NCBI RefSeq assembly: GCF_964252635.1
Contig: NZ_CAXUNP010000009.1
Span: 1-64,000, forward strand
Reading direction: 5' to 3'
Source: Jatrophihabitans sp964252635
GTDB taxonomy: Bacteria; Actinomycetota; Actinomycetes; Mycobacteriales; Jatrophihabitantaceae
DNA: 64,000 nucleotides
Shown: positions 1-8,800 of the stretch, piece by piece
Layout: each line of letters opens with the position of its first letter
Position numbering within the stretch: position 1 is the first letter of the stretch
Notes under the pieces: generated by a model
Told to the model about the DNA's origin: nothing
Seen by the model: the letters and a program-made list of their open reading frames with translations, nothing else
Database searches by the model: none
Position numbers and translations under genes: made by a program

Positions 1-384
1 TTCAGCAAGACCGACACCCAGGAGCTCGGGCACAACCAGCTCGTCATCCGGGTGCAGCCCGACGAGGGCGTCACGCTGAAGTTCGGGTCCAAGGTGCCGG
101 GCAGCGCGATGGAGGTCCGCGACGTCGCCATGGACTTCCTCTACGGCGAGGCGTTCACCGAGTCCTCGCCCGAGGCCTACGAACGGCTCATCCTCGACGT
201 CCTGATCGGCGACGCGACCCTGTTCCCGCGCAGCGAGGAGGTCGAGGCGTCGTGGCGCGTCATCGACCCGTTGGAGAGCTTTTGGCAGGGTCAGGAGCCC
301 TACCTGTACCGCGCGGGCGAGTGGGGGCCCAAGGAGTCCGACGAGATGCTGGCCAGCGACGGCCGGCAGTGGAGAAGGCCCTGA
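1..384 (+). CDS. zwf: Glucose-6-phosphate dehydrogenase, C-terminal part (5' end outside window)
   Basis: The first 127 codons in frame 1 read as the C-terminal beta domain of glucose-6-phosphate 1-dehydrogenase, which oxidises glucose-6-phosphate to the lactone with NADP+ (entry to the oxidative pentose-phosphate pathway, cytosol). Typical family segments are visible: NQLVIRVQPDEG, then FLYGEAF, the SPEAYERLILDVLIGDATLF stretch, and a WRVIDPL helix near the end. The gene enters from outside the window, so the NADP-binding and catalytic parts are not seen. Its stop overlaps the opcA start by one base (TGATG), and opcA and pgl follow, the standard actinobacterial order. Assignment is secure from the C-terminal motif plus neighbours. 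Confidence 0.95.
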   Translation, partial: FSKTDTQELGHNQLVIRVQPDEGVTLKFGSKVPGSAMEVRDVAMDFLYGEAFTESSPEAYERLILDVLIGDATLFPRSEEVEASWRVIDPLESFWQGQEPYLYRAGEWGPKESDEMLASDGRQWRRP

Positions 385-1391
385 TGACGACGTTGTGGGA
401 CACCACGGGAACCGCCGTGGTCAAGGCGCTGGCCGCCGAGCGCCGCACCGGCGGGGCGGTCACGAGCGGCATCGCGCTGACCCTGGTCATCGTCGTCGAC
501 CACAAGGACGTCGAGGCCGCCGAGGAAGCCGCCTCGCTCGCCGCGAGTCGGCATCCGATGCGCATGCTGATGGTCATCCGCCGCCACATCGACGCCCCGG
601 TCCCCCGCCTCGACGCCGAGGTCACGATGGGCGGCCGGCTCGGGCCCGGTGAGTCGGTGGTGCTGCGGATGTACGGCCGCCTCGCGCTGCACGCCGAGTC
701 GGTGACCCTGCCGCTGCTCGCGCCCGACGCGCCCGTCGTCACCTGGTGGTACGGCGAGGCGCCGGAGAAGATCGCCTACGACCCGCTCGGCGTCTTCGCC
801 GAGCGCCGCATCACCGACGTGTTGCGCTCGTCCGACCCGAACGCGGCCCTGCAGCGACGCGCCGAGGACTTCGCCCCCGGCGACACCGACCTCGCCTGGA
901 CGCGCCTGACCCCGTGGCGCGCCGCGCTCGCCTCCGCCTTCGACGGGGCGACCGCCGCACCGACCGGCGTCGTCGTGCACGGCGGCGTCAACGAGCCCTC
1001 GGCCCGGCTGCTCGCGGGTTGGCTGACCGCTCGCCTGCACCTGGACGTCGACATCGACGGTGTCGACGACGAGCCGGTGCGTGGCGTCGACGTCTTCTTC
1101 GACGACGACCGCACGACCCGCGCCACCGTCGAGGGCACCAACCTGGTGCTGCGCCGCGAGGGTCAGCAGGACTCCTTCATGCCCTTCGGTGAGCGCCCCC
1201 TCGGCGAGTTGCTGGCCGAGGAGCTCAAGCGGCTCGACCACGACGCCATCTACGCCGAGGCGCTGGCGACGGTCACCGGCGTCGAGGGCATCGAGCAGCG
1301 CAGCCCGCACCGCAAGCACATCTGGTACGACCCGGCCACCGGCGAGGTCGTCGACCGGTCGACACGAACGAAGAAGGCGGAGAAAGCATGA
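384..1391 (+). CDS. opcA: Glucose-6-phosphate dehydrogenase assembly protein OpcA
   Basis: A 335-residue protein of the OpcA family, which in actinobacteria and cyanobacteria is needed for assembly or full activity of Zwf. The start is ATG at 384, overlapping the zwf stop by one base; the open frame extends further upstream but only inside zwf. The N-terminus (MTTLWDTTGTAVVKALAAE) and the central region around TLPLLAPDAPVVTWWYGEAP are characteristic of the family. No enzyme motif is present and none is expected. Sandwiched between zwf and pgl, it belongs to the pentose-phosphate operon. The stop falls at the first base block of a 65-bp tandem repeat. Confidence 0.93.
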   Translation: MTTLWDTTGTAVVKALAAERRTGGAVTSGIALTLVIVVDHKDVEAAEEAASLAASRHPMRMLMVIRRHIDAPVPRLDAEVTMGGRLGPGESVVLRMYGRLALHAESVTLPLLAPDAPVVTWWYGEAPEKIAYDPLGVFAERRITDVLRSSDPNAALQRRAEDFAPGDTDLAWTRLTPWRAALASAFDGATAAPTGVVVHGGVNEPSARLLAGWLTARLHLDVDIDGVDDEPVRGVDVFFDDDRTTRATVEGTNLVLRREGQQDSFMPFGERPLGELLAEELKRLDHDAIYAEALATVTGVEGIEQRSPHRKHIWYDPATGEVVDRSTRTKKAEKA

Positions 1392-1523
1392 GCGAGGCTT
1401 GCGGAGCGAGCCAGAGGCATGGCGTCTCCGCATGCCCGAACGGAGTGAGGGCATGAGCGACGCTTGCGGAGCGAACCAGAGGCATGGCGTCTCCGCGTGC
1501 CCGAACGGAGTGAGGGCATGAGC
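1386..1523. repeat. 65-bp tandem duplication containing nested hairpins, between opcA and pgl
   Basis: Two near-identical 65-bp units (1386-1450 and 1451-1515; three mismatches by eye: 1396, 1415, 1435) are followed by the first eight bases of a third (GCATGAGC, 1516-1523) that supplies the pgl start codon. Each unit starts with GCATGAGC, so it duplicates the opcA stop/start-like ATGA. Short inverted repeats can be read within the array: GGCT/AGCC around a 9-base loop in the first unit, GCATG/CATGC around 9 bases, and CATGCCC/GGGCATG around 11 bases across the 1450 boundary. Because 65 is not a multiple of three, the three ATGs (1388, 1453, 1518) lie in three different frames. Confidence 0.9.
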
Positions 1524-2318
1524 TCCGAACCCGAGGTGGTGCTGCACGACGACGCCGACCAGCTCGCCGAGCGCACCGCGGAACGCGCGGTCAGCGCTCT
1601 CGGCCTCGCCCTCGACGAGCGTTCCGAGGCGCATCTGGTCGTCACCGGCGGATCGATCCTGGAGGCCGTCCTCGCCGGCCTGGTCACCGCCACCGAGCGC
1701 GCCCCGATCGACTGGTCCCGCGTGCACGTCTGGTGGGGTGACGAGCGCTACGTCCCGTCGGGCGACGACGACCGCAACGACCGACCGGCCAGGGCCAAGG
1801 CGTTCGACCACCTCCGGGTGTCCGCGGACCATCTGCACCCCATGCCCGCGTCGGACGCGGGGTTCGGTGACGACCTCGACGCGGCTGCGGCCTCCTACGC
1901 CGGTGAGCTCGCGGCCGCGGTCGCGAAGTCCGACGCCGACGACTCGGACTCGGACACCGCTGCCGACACCGACGTCCCCGCCTTCGATGTCGTCCTGCTC
2001 GGGCTGGGCCCGGACGGCCACTGCGCGTCGCTGTTCCCGGGCCATCCCGGCACCCGGGTGTCCGACGCCTCCGTCATCGGCGTACGCGAGTCCCCCAAGC
2101 CGCCGCCGAACCGGCTGTCGCTGACCTTCCCCGCCCTCGACGCCGCTCGCGAGATCTGGGTCGTGGCCTCCGGCGACGGCAAGGCCGACGCGGTGGCCCG
2201 GGCGCTCGGCGGCGCACCGCGCGAGGAGGTGCCGGCCGCCGGGGCACGCGGCACCGAGCGCACGCTGTGGTTGATCGACCGCGCCGCAGCATCGCGACTG
2301 CGGGACCGCACCGGCTGA
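1518..2318 (+). CDS. pgl: 6-phosphogluconolactonase
   Basis: A 266-residue 6-phosphogluconolactonase, hydrolysing the lactone made by Zwf to 6-phosphogluconate. Motifs of the glucosamine-6-phosphate isomerase/6PGL fold are clear: the LVVTGGSI loop near residue 38, WWGDERYV (about residue 73), LLGLGPDGHCASLFPG (about residue 160) and a C-terminal LWLIDRAAA. An acidic Asp/Ser-rich insert (KSDADDSDSD) sits at about residues 137-150, where homologues usually have a shorter loop. I chose ATG 1518; an in-frame upstream start would translate the 65-bp repeat as protein. Being third after zwf-opcA, it should be cotranscribed, with the repeat array as the only spacer. Confidence 0.94.
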   Translation: MSSEPEVVLHDDADQLAERTAERAVSALGLALDERSEAHLVVTGGSILEAVLAGLVTATERAPIDWSRVHVWWGDERYVPSGDDDRNDRPARAKAFDHLRVSADHLHPMPASDAGFGDDLDAAAASYAGELAAAVAKSDADDSDSDTAADTDVPAFDVVLLGLGPDGHCASLFPGHPGTRVSDASVIGVRESPKPPPNRLSLTFPALDAAREIWVVASGDGKADAVARALGGAPREEVPAAGARGTERTLWLIDRAAASRLRDRTG

Positions 2319-2452
2319 TTTCCGGTCAATTGCCGAATTCCCCCAAATTAGTACGCACTTCCTCCTTGTGTGACAGCGGACTCTCAGGCCAGAGTGCAGG
2401 AACACGGGCAAACCGCCCGTCGTAGTCCCGACCCCCCACTCTGGGAGCCTGC

Positions 2453-5400
2453 GTGCCACAAGCACAACGCCGTCGCCTCTTGATCAGTCTCACCGCCGGT
2501 GCCGCCGCAGTCGGCACCGCCGCCGGGGTCGCCCTCGCCGCCCCGGCCACCGCCGCACCGACTCCCAGCACCGGGAGTTCGGCAGCCACCAAGTCCGTCA
2601 TCGTGGTCCTCCGTGACCAGGTGACGTCGCTGCCGGCCAACCGCACGCACGTGAACAGCCGCCGAGCCAAGGTCACCAAAGACCAGAACGCCGTGCTGGG
2701 TTCGGTGCGGGGCACGAAGGCCAAGGTGCACCACTACACGTCGCTCAACGCGGTGTCGCTCAAGGTCGACCCGACCCAGGCCGCCCAGCTCGCGAGCAAC
2801 CCCGCCGTCGCCGCGGTGCTGCCGGACACCAAGATCAGTGTCCCGGCCGCCCAGCCGAAGGTCGTGAACAGCGGCGCCAAGCCGCACGCGGTCGCCGCTC
2901 CCCCGGCCGGCGCCTGCCCGACCGACCCGGCCAAGCCGATCCTCGAGCCCGAGGCCCTGTCCGACACCCACACCGCCTCGGACGACCCGAACGCCAAGAC
3001 CGCCCAGCAGCTCGCGAACGGCGCCGGCACCAAGGTCGCCTACATCGCCGACGCCATCAACCCGGACATCCCCGACCTCATCCGGGCCGACGGCACCCAT
3101 GTGATCACCGACTACAAGGCGTTCTCGGCCGACGGCCCGACGCCGAACGACGGTGGCGCCGAGGCCTTCGGCGACGCGTCCTCCATCGCCGCGCAGGGCC
3201 GGGTCAGCTACGACCTCTCGCAGTTCGTCAACTCCAACTACGCGCTGCCCAAGGGCTGCAACATCCGCGTGCTCGGCATGGCGCCCGGTGCCAGCATCGT
3301 GGCGCTGAAGACGGACTTCTACACCTCGTCCATCATCCAGGCCATCGACTACGCGGTCAGCGTCGCGCACGTCGACGTGCTCAACGAGTCCTTCGGAGGC
3401 AACGGCACGCCGGACACGTCGGCCAAGAACGCCATCCAGGCGTTCAACGACATGGCCGTCGACGCCGGGACCACCGTGACGGCTTCCAGCGGCGATGCGG
3501 GCACCACCGGCACGATCGGCAGCCCCGCCACCGACCCGAAAGTCATCTCGGTCGCGGCGAGCACCAACAACCGCGGTTACGCCCAGACCGGCTACGCCGG
3601 CGCGCGCACCTTCTCGAACGGAAAGTGGATCAACGACGAGATCAGCTCGCTGTCCTCGGGTGGGTTCACCCAGGCCGGCGGAACGGTGGACATCACCGCA
3701 CCGGGTGAGTCCGGCTGGGCACTCTGCGACAAGAACACCACCTCCGGTGAGTGCGCGAACTACAACGGCACCAACTCCGACGTGCAGCTGTTCGGTGGCA
3801 CCAGCCAGTCGGCACCGCTGACCGCGGGCGCTGCGGCCCTGGTCATTCAGGCCTACCGCTCCACCCACCGGGGCAACAGCCCGTCACCGGCCCTGGTCAA
3901 GCGGTTCCTCACCAGCACGGCGACCGACCTCGGCCTGCCGCCCTACGAGCAGGGCGCCGGTCTGCTCGACTCCCGCGCCGCGGTCGAGGCCGCGCTGACC
4001 TACAAGGCCAAGGAGGCCGCCCCGGCCGGCGTCGGCTCGAACGTGCTGACCTCGACCTCCCAGGTCGACGTGTCCGGGGCTCCCGGGTCGCACAAGACCG
4101 TGAAGGTCGGCGTGACGAACGCCGGCACCAAGAAGGTCACGGTCGCCACCAGCACCCGTGACTTCACCACCGTCGGCACGGACACCGAGAGCACGACCCT
4201 GGACGCCAACAGCACGCAGACGTTCCCGTACCCGACCACCGGTGCGCCGTGGGTCTACAAGAAGATCAATTTCACGGTTCCGGCCGGTACCGACCGGTTG
4301 GCCGGGAACATGATCTGGCAGGGCGCTGCTCGCACCGTCGGCACCACCAGCGTCACCCCGGTGGTGCGCGTGACCCTCATCGACCCGTCGGGCGCCTACG
4401 TCGCGAACAGCCGCCCGCAGGGCGGCGCGGTGTCGGCGAACTACGCCAACCTCGACGTTCGGGCTCCGGCAGCCGGAAAGTGGACGGCGGTGCTGTACAC
4501 CGTGGCCGGCGCTTCCGGCTACAGCGGTCCGGTCACCTTCCGGGCCACCGCCCAGCGGGCCACCGCAGTGGGCACCGTCAGCCCGGCCGTCACCACGCTC
4601 AAGCCGGGCCAGACCAAGAACGTCAAGGTGGGCCTGACCCTGCCGGCCTCCAGCGGTGACAACTCCCAGGCCATCACGATCGCCAGCTCCGGCGGGCACA
4701 CCACCGCCGTGGCCGTCGTGGAGCGGGCCGTCGTCGCGACGAAGTCCGGTTCGGGCAGCTTCACCGGCACGATCACCGGTGGCAACGCCCGTGCGGGCGC
4801 CCCGGCCGGGACGTTCACGTACGCCTTCGACGTCGCCAAGGGCAGGAAGAACGTCAACGTCGGCATCAAGCTGGCCACCGACAAGCGCTACCTGCTCGAG
4901 GGCGTGCTCGTGTCCCCGAGCGGCGAGGTGGCGGCGGTCGACGGCAACCGCGTCGTCGACCCGACGACCGACACCATCTCGGCGCAGAGCCAGGCGCTGC
5001 AGATGACGGCCGTCAACCCCATCGCCGGACGGTGGCGGGTGGTGATCCTGATCGTCAACCCGGTTCCGGGGGCGGCGCTGACCGAGAACTTCACCGGCAC
5101 CATCGCCTTCGACAAGATCAACGTCTTCTCCGCCGGGGTTCCCACCTCGCCCAGCACCACCCTGGCCAGGGGCAAGGCGACCACCGGCACGCTCACCGTT
5201 ACGAACAACGGCATCGCTGCGATGAACGTGCAGGTCGACCCGCGGACGAACAAGGTCCAGAACATTCCGCTGACCTCACCGTTCGGTTCGCAGAACCTGA
5301 CCCTGCCCGGCCCGTCGGAGGCGGACTTCCTGGTGCCACCGAACACGCTGGCGCTCACCGGCACCTCGGCGTCCTCCTACCCGGCGTTGATCGAGATGAC

Positions 5401-5866
5401 GCCGGGCACGCAGGGCATCGACCTCGTCGGTGACCTCAAGGACGGCCAGAACGGGGACACCATCTCCACCGTCACCGACACCCCGTCGGCCGGCCCGGTG
5501 TCCACCGGCCTCTGGTACCTGCTCGCCGACCAGGTGGGCGCGTTCGGACCCGAGGGCGCACCCGCCGGCACCACGCACATCGACCTCAGCGCACGCACGC
5601 TGGGCTTCGACCGCGCGGTGACCTCCTCGACCGGTGACTTCTACGACGTGGTCACCGACCCGACGGCCGACATCGGCAGCGCGGTGACGATCAATCCGGG
5701 TGAGACCAAGTCGATCACGGTGACGATCACGCCGAACGCGAAGGTCGGCACGAAGGTCAGCGGGGTGCTGAATGTGTACACCCCGCCGAGCTTCGCCTTC
5801 CCGAGCTTCAACACCACCGGCGACGTGCTCGCCTCGCTGCCCTACAGCTACACCGTGGGCAAGTAA
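2453..5866 (+). CDS. Large secreted subtilase/sedolisin-like serine peptidase with C-terminal beta domains
   Basis: A 1137-residue exported protease. The GTG start at 2453 follows GGGAG with a 5-base spacing. A Sec signal peptide (RRR, hydrophobic stretch 9-30, Ala-X-Ala near 30-36) leads into an inhibitor I9-like propeptide (about 45-130) and a subtilase fold (about 190-520). The Ser motif is GGTSQSAP (Ser451). The usual subtilisin HGTH motif is absent: the equivalent region reads EAFGDASS, with Glu237 and Asp241 four residues apart, and the oxyanion position is SSGDAG (Asp348) instead of SSGN. Those three features resemble sedolisins (Ser-Glu-Asp). Residues 520-1137 look like secreted beta-sandwich repeats. 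It may be annotated elsewhere simply as S8 family. Natural substrate is unknown. Confidence 0.82.
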   Translation: MPQAQRRRLLISLTAGAAAVGTAAGVALAAPATAAPTPSTGSSAATKSVIVVLRDQVTSLPANRTHVNSRRAKVTKDQNAVLGSVRGTKAKVHHYTSLNAVSLKVDPTQAAQLASNPAVAAVLPDTKISVPAAQPKVVNSGAKPHAVAAPPAGACPTDPAKPILEPEALSDTHTASDDPNAKTAQQLANGAGTKVAYIADAINPDIPDLIRADGTHVITDYKAFSADGPTPNDGGAEAFGDASSIAAQGRVSYDLSQFVNSNYALPKGCNIRVLGMAPGASIVALKTDFYTSSIIQAIDYAVSVAHVDVLNESFGGNGTPDTSAKNAIQAFNDMAVDAGTTVTASSGDAGTTGTIGSPATDPKVISVAASTNNRGYAQTGYAGARTFSNGKWINDEISSLSSGGFTQAGGTVDITAPGESGWALCDKNTTSGECANYNGTNSDVQLFGGTSQSAPLTAGAAALVIQAYRSTHRGNSPSPALVKRFLTSTATDLGLPPYEQGAGLLDSRAAVEAALTYKAKEAAPAGVGSNVLTSTSQVDVSGAPGSHKTVKVGVTNAGTKKVTVATSTRDFTTVGTDTESTTLDANSTQTFPYPTTGAPWVYKKINFTVPAGTDRLAGNMIWQGAARTVGTTSVTPVVRVTLIDPSGAYVANSRPQGGAVSANYANLDVRAPAAGKWTAVLYTVAGASGYSGPVTFRATAQRATAVGTVSPAVTTLKPGQTKNVKVGLTLPASSGDNSQAITIASSGGHTTAVAVVERAVVATKSGSGSFTGTITGGNARAGAPAGTFTYAFDVAKGRKNVNVGIKLATDKRYLLEGVLVSPSGEVAAVDGNRVVDPTTDTISAQSQALQMTAVNPIAGRWRVVILIVNPVPGAALTENFTGTIAFDKINVFSAGVPTSPSTTLARGKATTGTLTVTNNGIAAMNVQVDPRTNKVQNIPLTSPFGSQNLTLPGPSEADFLVPPNTLALTGTSASSYPALIEMTPGTQGIDLVGDLKDGQNGDTISTVTDTPSAGPVSTGLWYLLADQVGAFGPEGAPAGTTHIDLSARTLGFDRAVTSSTGDFYDVVTDPTADIGSAVTINPGETKSITVTITPNAKVGTKVSGVLNVYTPPSFAFPSFNTTGDVLASLPYSYTVGK

Positions 5867-5874
5867 CACCTCAA

Positions 5875-5940
5875 CCCTCCCCGAGTTGTCCGCGCTTCGC
5901 CTCGCCCGACGGCGTCGAGGCGCGGACAACTCGGGGAGGG
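5875..5940. terminator. Long perfect hairpin downstream of the protease gene
   Basis: A 21-bp perfect inverted repeat (5875-5895 with 5920-5940) encloses 24 bases that can themselves pair (CCTCG with CGAGG). It begins 9 bases after the protease stop. There is no T-tract, as is common for actinobacterial terminators. It could instead be a mobile palindromic unit that happens to lie in a convergent intergenic region. Confidence 0.7.
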
Positions 5941-5954
5941 CGACACATCACAGA

Positions 5955-6000
5955 ACGCGAAAGGGCCCGTCCGGAGTGATCCGGACGGGCCCTTTCGCGT
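5955..6000. terminator. Bidirectional terminator hairpin between protease and rbpA paralogue
   Basis: A 20-bp perfect stem (5955-5974 with 5981-6000) around the 6-base loop AGTGAT. The stem starts with ACGCGAAAGGGCCC, so each strand ends in CCCTTTCGCGT, a weak T-run following the GC stem in both directions. It lies between convergent genes and probably terminates both. Confidence 0.85.
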
Positions 6001-6012
6001 GGTCGATCGGTA

Positions 6013-6354
6013 CTACTCGCCGCGACGGGCGCGGAGCCGGCCCAGCGCCTCCTCGAGGATCGCGGCGCCGTCCTCGTCGCTGCGCCGCTCCTTCACGTAG
6101 GCGAGGTGGGTCTTGTAGGGCTCGTTGCGCGGCGCCGACGGCGGAGCGTCGGACTGACGGCCGGCCGGGTACCCGCACCGCGGGCAGTCCCAGGTGTCGG
6201 GCAACGCGGCGTCGACCGCGAAGGCCGGGCGTACCTCGTGGCCGTTGGCACAGAAGAAAGACACCAGTTGACGGGGTGCGGACTCGCCACGCTCGTTCTC
6301 GCCCATCGGCCCGGCGCCCACTCGGCTGCCCCGGATCGCGCTACCACCTGCCAC
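6013..6354 (-). CDS. RNA polymerase-binding protein, RbpA paralogue (RbpB-like)
   Basis: A 113-residue member of the RbpA family, small actinobacterial proteins that bind RNA polymerase and the housekeeping sigma factor and stimulate open-complex formation. The N-terminus AGGSAIRGSRVG corresponds to the RGSR motif of RbpA; the core has CxxxH (FFCANGHEV) and CPRCG, a complete potential zinc ribbon; the C-terminus (RRSDEDGAAILEEALGRLRARRG) is the sigma-interacting helix. GTG at 6354 is preferred over GTG at 6363 because GGAGGGG lies 8 bases before the former and abuts the latter. A second RbpA gene lies at 43653-44000. Adjacent to secG and the glycolytic genes. Confidence 0.9.
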   Translation of the reverse strand: MAGGSAIRGSRVGAGPMGENERGESAPRQLVSFFCANGHEVRPAFAVDAALPDTWDCPRCGYPAGRQSDAPPSAPRNEPYKTHLAYVKERRSDEDGAAILEEALGRLRARRGE

Positions 6355-6425
6355 GTACGTCACCCCTCCACATCGGTCGAACAGTTCAGGCGCCCGCAGC
6401 CGGGGCGCAGGTCAGGTGTTGCGGG

Positions 6426-6659
6426 TCAGGCGTTCTTGTACAGCAGGCCGAGGCCGACGATGCAGATGGCCCACACCGCGCCGGCGATGATGGTGAGGCG
6501 GTCCAGGTTGCGCTCGACGACCGAGGACCCGGACAGGCTGGAGTAGAAGGACCCGCCGAGCATCGAGGACAGCCCGCCGCCCTTTCCGCGGTGCAGCAGC
6601 ACGAGCACGATGAGCATCAGGCTCGCGATGGTGAGCACGATGGACAGCGTCAGGATCAT
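6426..6659 (-). CDS. secG: Preprotein translocase subunit SecG
   Basis: A 77-residue membrane protein with two transmembrane helices (about residues 3-22 and 55-73) joined by the conserved SecG loop (LLHRGKGGGLSSMLGG). SecG assists the SecYE channel during export. Position between tpiA and an rbpA paralogue is the usual actinobacterial gap-pgk-tpi-secG arrangement. The SVVERNLDRLT segment before the second helix is typical of the actinobacterial form. Confidence 0.95.
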   Translation of the reverse strand: MILTLSIVLTIASLMLIVLVLLHRGKGGGLSSMLGGSFYSSLSGSSVVERNLDRLTIIAGAVWAICIVGLGLLYKNA

Positions 6660-6733
6660 GTCGCAACCTTCGATGTGCGGGTACGGGCCGCGGTCCGGCG
6701 AGAACCGCGCACCTAGGTTACCTGGCCGGTCGG

Positions 6734-7564
6734 TCAGGTGGTCGGGGCCGGTTCCCCCGCGACGATGCAGATGCGGGCGAACTCGTCGGCGTCGAGGCTG
6801 GCTCCCCCGACCAGGGCACCGTCGACGTCCGGACGGCCCAGCAGCTCGGCGGCGTTCCCGGCCTTGACCGACCCGCCGTAGAGCACCCGGACCGCGTCCG
6901 CCAACTCCGGCGAGTAGAGCTCCCCGAGGGTGGCCCGCAGGGCGGCGCAGACCTCCTGCGCGTCGTCGGGAGTGGCCACCTCACCCGTCCCGATCGCCCA
7001 GATCGGTTCGTAGGCGACGACCAGGGTCTCGGCCTGGTCGGCGGTGACGCCGTCCAGCGCGGCCCGCAGCTGGGCGGTGACGTGCTGCACGTGGTCGTCG
7101 GCCTGCCGCACCTCGAGGCTCTCCCCGACGCACAGGATCGGGACGACGGCGTTGCGGTAGGCCGCGACGACCTTGCTGTTCACGGTGGCGTCGTCCTCGC
7201 CGTGGTGTTCACGACGCTCCGAGTGCCCGACGACCACGTAGGTGCACCCGAGCTTGGCCAGCATCGGGCCGCCGACGTCGCCGGTGTAGGCGCCGGAGTC
7301 GTGCGGCGAGAGGTCCTGGGCGCCGAACCGGATCGGTACCTGGTCGCCGTCGATGAGGGTCTGCACGCTGCGCAGGTCGACAAACGGCGGGAGGACGGCG
7401 ACCTCGACGCGGGTGGTCTGCTCCTCGGTCAGGCTGAAGATGAGCTTCTGCACCAGGGCGATGGCCTCGAGGTGGTTGTAGTTCATCTTCCAGTTGCCGG
7501 CGATCAGCGGCAGCCGCCCGGGCGGACGGGCGGCACCGCCGGCGCGGCGGTCGGCCTTCGGCAC
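6734..7564 (-). CDS. tpiA: Triose-phosphate isomerase
   Basis: Interconverts dihydroxyacetone phosphate and glyceraldehyde-3-phosphate. The substrate-binding motif AGNWKMN, the catalytic His in VVGHSERR, and the catalytic Glu in YEPIWAIGTG are all intact, as is YGGSVKAGNAAELL near the C-terminus. The frame is open far upstream through pgk; I chose GTG 7564, one base after the pgk stop, giving 276 residues with about 20 residues ahead of the conserved core. The tight spacing indicates translational coupling to pgk. Confidence 0.95.
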   Translation of the reverse strand: MPKADRRAGGAARPPGRLPLIAGNWKMNYNHLEAIALVQKLIFSLTEEQTTRVEVAVLPPFVDLRSVQTLIDGDQVPIRFGAQDLSPHDSGAYTGDVGGPMLAKLGCTYVVVGHSERREHHGEDDATVNSKVVAAYRNAVVPILCVGESLEVRQADDHVQHVTAQLRAALDGVTADQAETLVVAYEPIWAIGTGEVATPDDAQEVCAALRATLGELYSPELADAVRVLYGGSVKAGNAAELLGRPDVDGALVGGASLDADEFARICIVAGEPAPTT

Positions 7565-7565
7565 G

Positions 7566-8792
7566 TCAGTTCGCTTCGTCCAGAACGGTGACACCCGGCA
7601 GGTCCTTGCCCTCGAGGTACTCCAGCGACGCACCGCCACCGGTCGAGATGTGGCCGAACGCGTTCTCGTCGAGGTGCAGGGCCCGTACGGCGGCCGCCGA
7701 GTCGCCGCCGCCGACGACGGACAGGCCGGGTGTGGCGGCAACGGCCTCGGCGACACCCTTGGTGCCGGCCGCGAACGGAGCCACCTCGAACACGCCCATC
7801 GGGCCGTTCCAGAACACGGTCTGCGCACCGTCCAGGGCGGCGGCGAACGCCGCGACCGAGGCGGGGCCGATGTCGAGGCCCTTGCCGCCACCCGGGATGG
7901 CGTCGGCGGCCACGATCTCGCTGGCGGCGTCGTCGGCGATGTCGTCGGCCACCACGACGTCGACGGGCAGCACGATCTTGTCGCCGGACTCCTCGAGCAG
8001 CCGCCGGCAGGTATCGATCTGGTCGCGCTCGAGCAGGGAGTCACCGACCCCGTGACCCTGCGCGGCCAGAAACGTGAAGCACATGCCGCCGCCGACCAGC
8101 AGCGTGTCGACCTTCGGCAGCAGCGACTCGATGACGGCCAGCTTGTCGCTGACCTTCGACCCACCCAGCACGACCACGTACGGACGGGCCGGGTCGCCGG
8201 TGAGCCGGCCGAGCACGGCGAGCTCGTCGCGCACCAGGTCGCCGCAGTAGTGCGGCAGCAACGTCGCGACGTCGTACACCGAGGCGTGCTTGCGGTGCAC
8301 CGCGCCGAAGGCGTCCTCGACGAAGGCGCCGCCGCCGTCCTCGCCGCCGGTCAGCTCGGCGAGCGCGCGGGCGAACTCGAGGCGCTCGGCGTCGTCCTTG
8401 CTGGTCTCGCCCGCGTTGAAGCGGACGTTCTCCAGCAGCAGCAGCTGACCGTCGCCGAGGCCGTCGGCCAGCAACCGCGCGCTCTCGCCGACGGTGTCGA
8501 GTGCGAACTCGACCGGGCGGCCCAGCAGCTGGGCGAGCCGGTCGGCGACCGGCGACAGCGAGAACTCCGGGTCGGGCGCACCCTGCGGCCGGCCGAGGTG
8601 CGCGGTGACGATGACGCGGGCGCCGTGGTCGAGCAGCTTCTCCAGCACCGGCAGGGAGGCCCGGATGCGGCCGTCGTCGGCCACGACCGCGGCGCCGTGC
8701 TGGCCGGACCCCAACGGCACGTTGAGATCCGAGCGCACGAGCACGCGGCGGCCGGCGACGCCGACCTTGAGCAGGTCGTCGAGCGTGCGCAT
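7566..8792 (-). CDS. pgk: Phosphoglycerate kinase
   Basis: A 408-residue cytosolic enzyme that makes ATP from 1,3-bisphosphoglycerate in lower glycolysis. Diagnostic segments include RRVLVRSDLNVPL near residue 13, the HLGRPQG motif, VVLGGSKVSDK, the FWNGPMGVFE nucleotide-binding motif and the C-terminal GGGDSAAAV and STGGGASLEYLEG loops. ATG at 8792 lies 8 bases downstream of the gap stop codon. It is the middle gene of gap-pgk-tpiA. Confidence 0.96.
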   Translation of the reverse strand: MRTLDDLLKVGVAGRRVLVRSDLNVPLGSGQHGAAVVADDGRIRASLPVLEKLLDHGARVIVTAHLGRPQGAPDPEFSLSPVADRLAQLLGRPVEFALDTVGESARLLADGLGDGQLLLLENVRFNAGETSKDDAERLEFARALAELTGGEDGGGAFVEDAFGAVHRKHASVYDVATLLPHYCGDLVRDELAVLGRLTGDPARPYVVVLGGSKVSDKLAVIESLLPKVDTLLVGGGMCFTFLAAQGHGVGDSLLERDQIDTCRRLLEESGDKIVLPVDVVVADDIADDAASEIVAADAIPGGGKGLDIGPASVAAFAAALDGAQTVFWNGPMGVFEVAPFAAGTKGVAEAVAATPGLSVVGGGDSAAAVRALHLDENAFGHISTGGGASLEYLEGKDLPGVTVLDEAN

Positions 8793-8800
8793 CCCCGCGG

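Noticed and set aside
300..2465. 721-codon minus-strand open frame opposite opcA and pgl
   Set aside because: Arg/Gly/Val-rich shadow of genes with clear homology; typical for GC-rich DNA.
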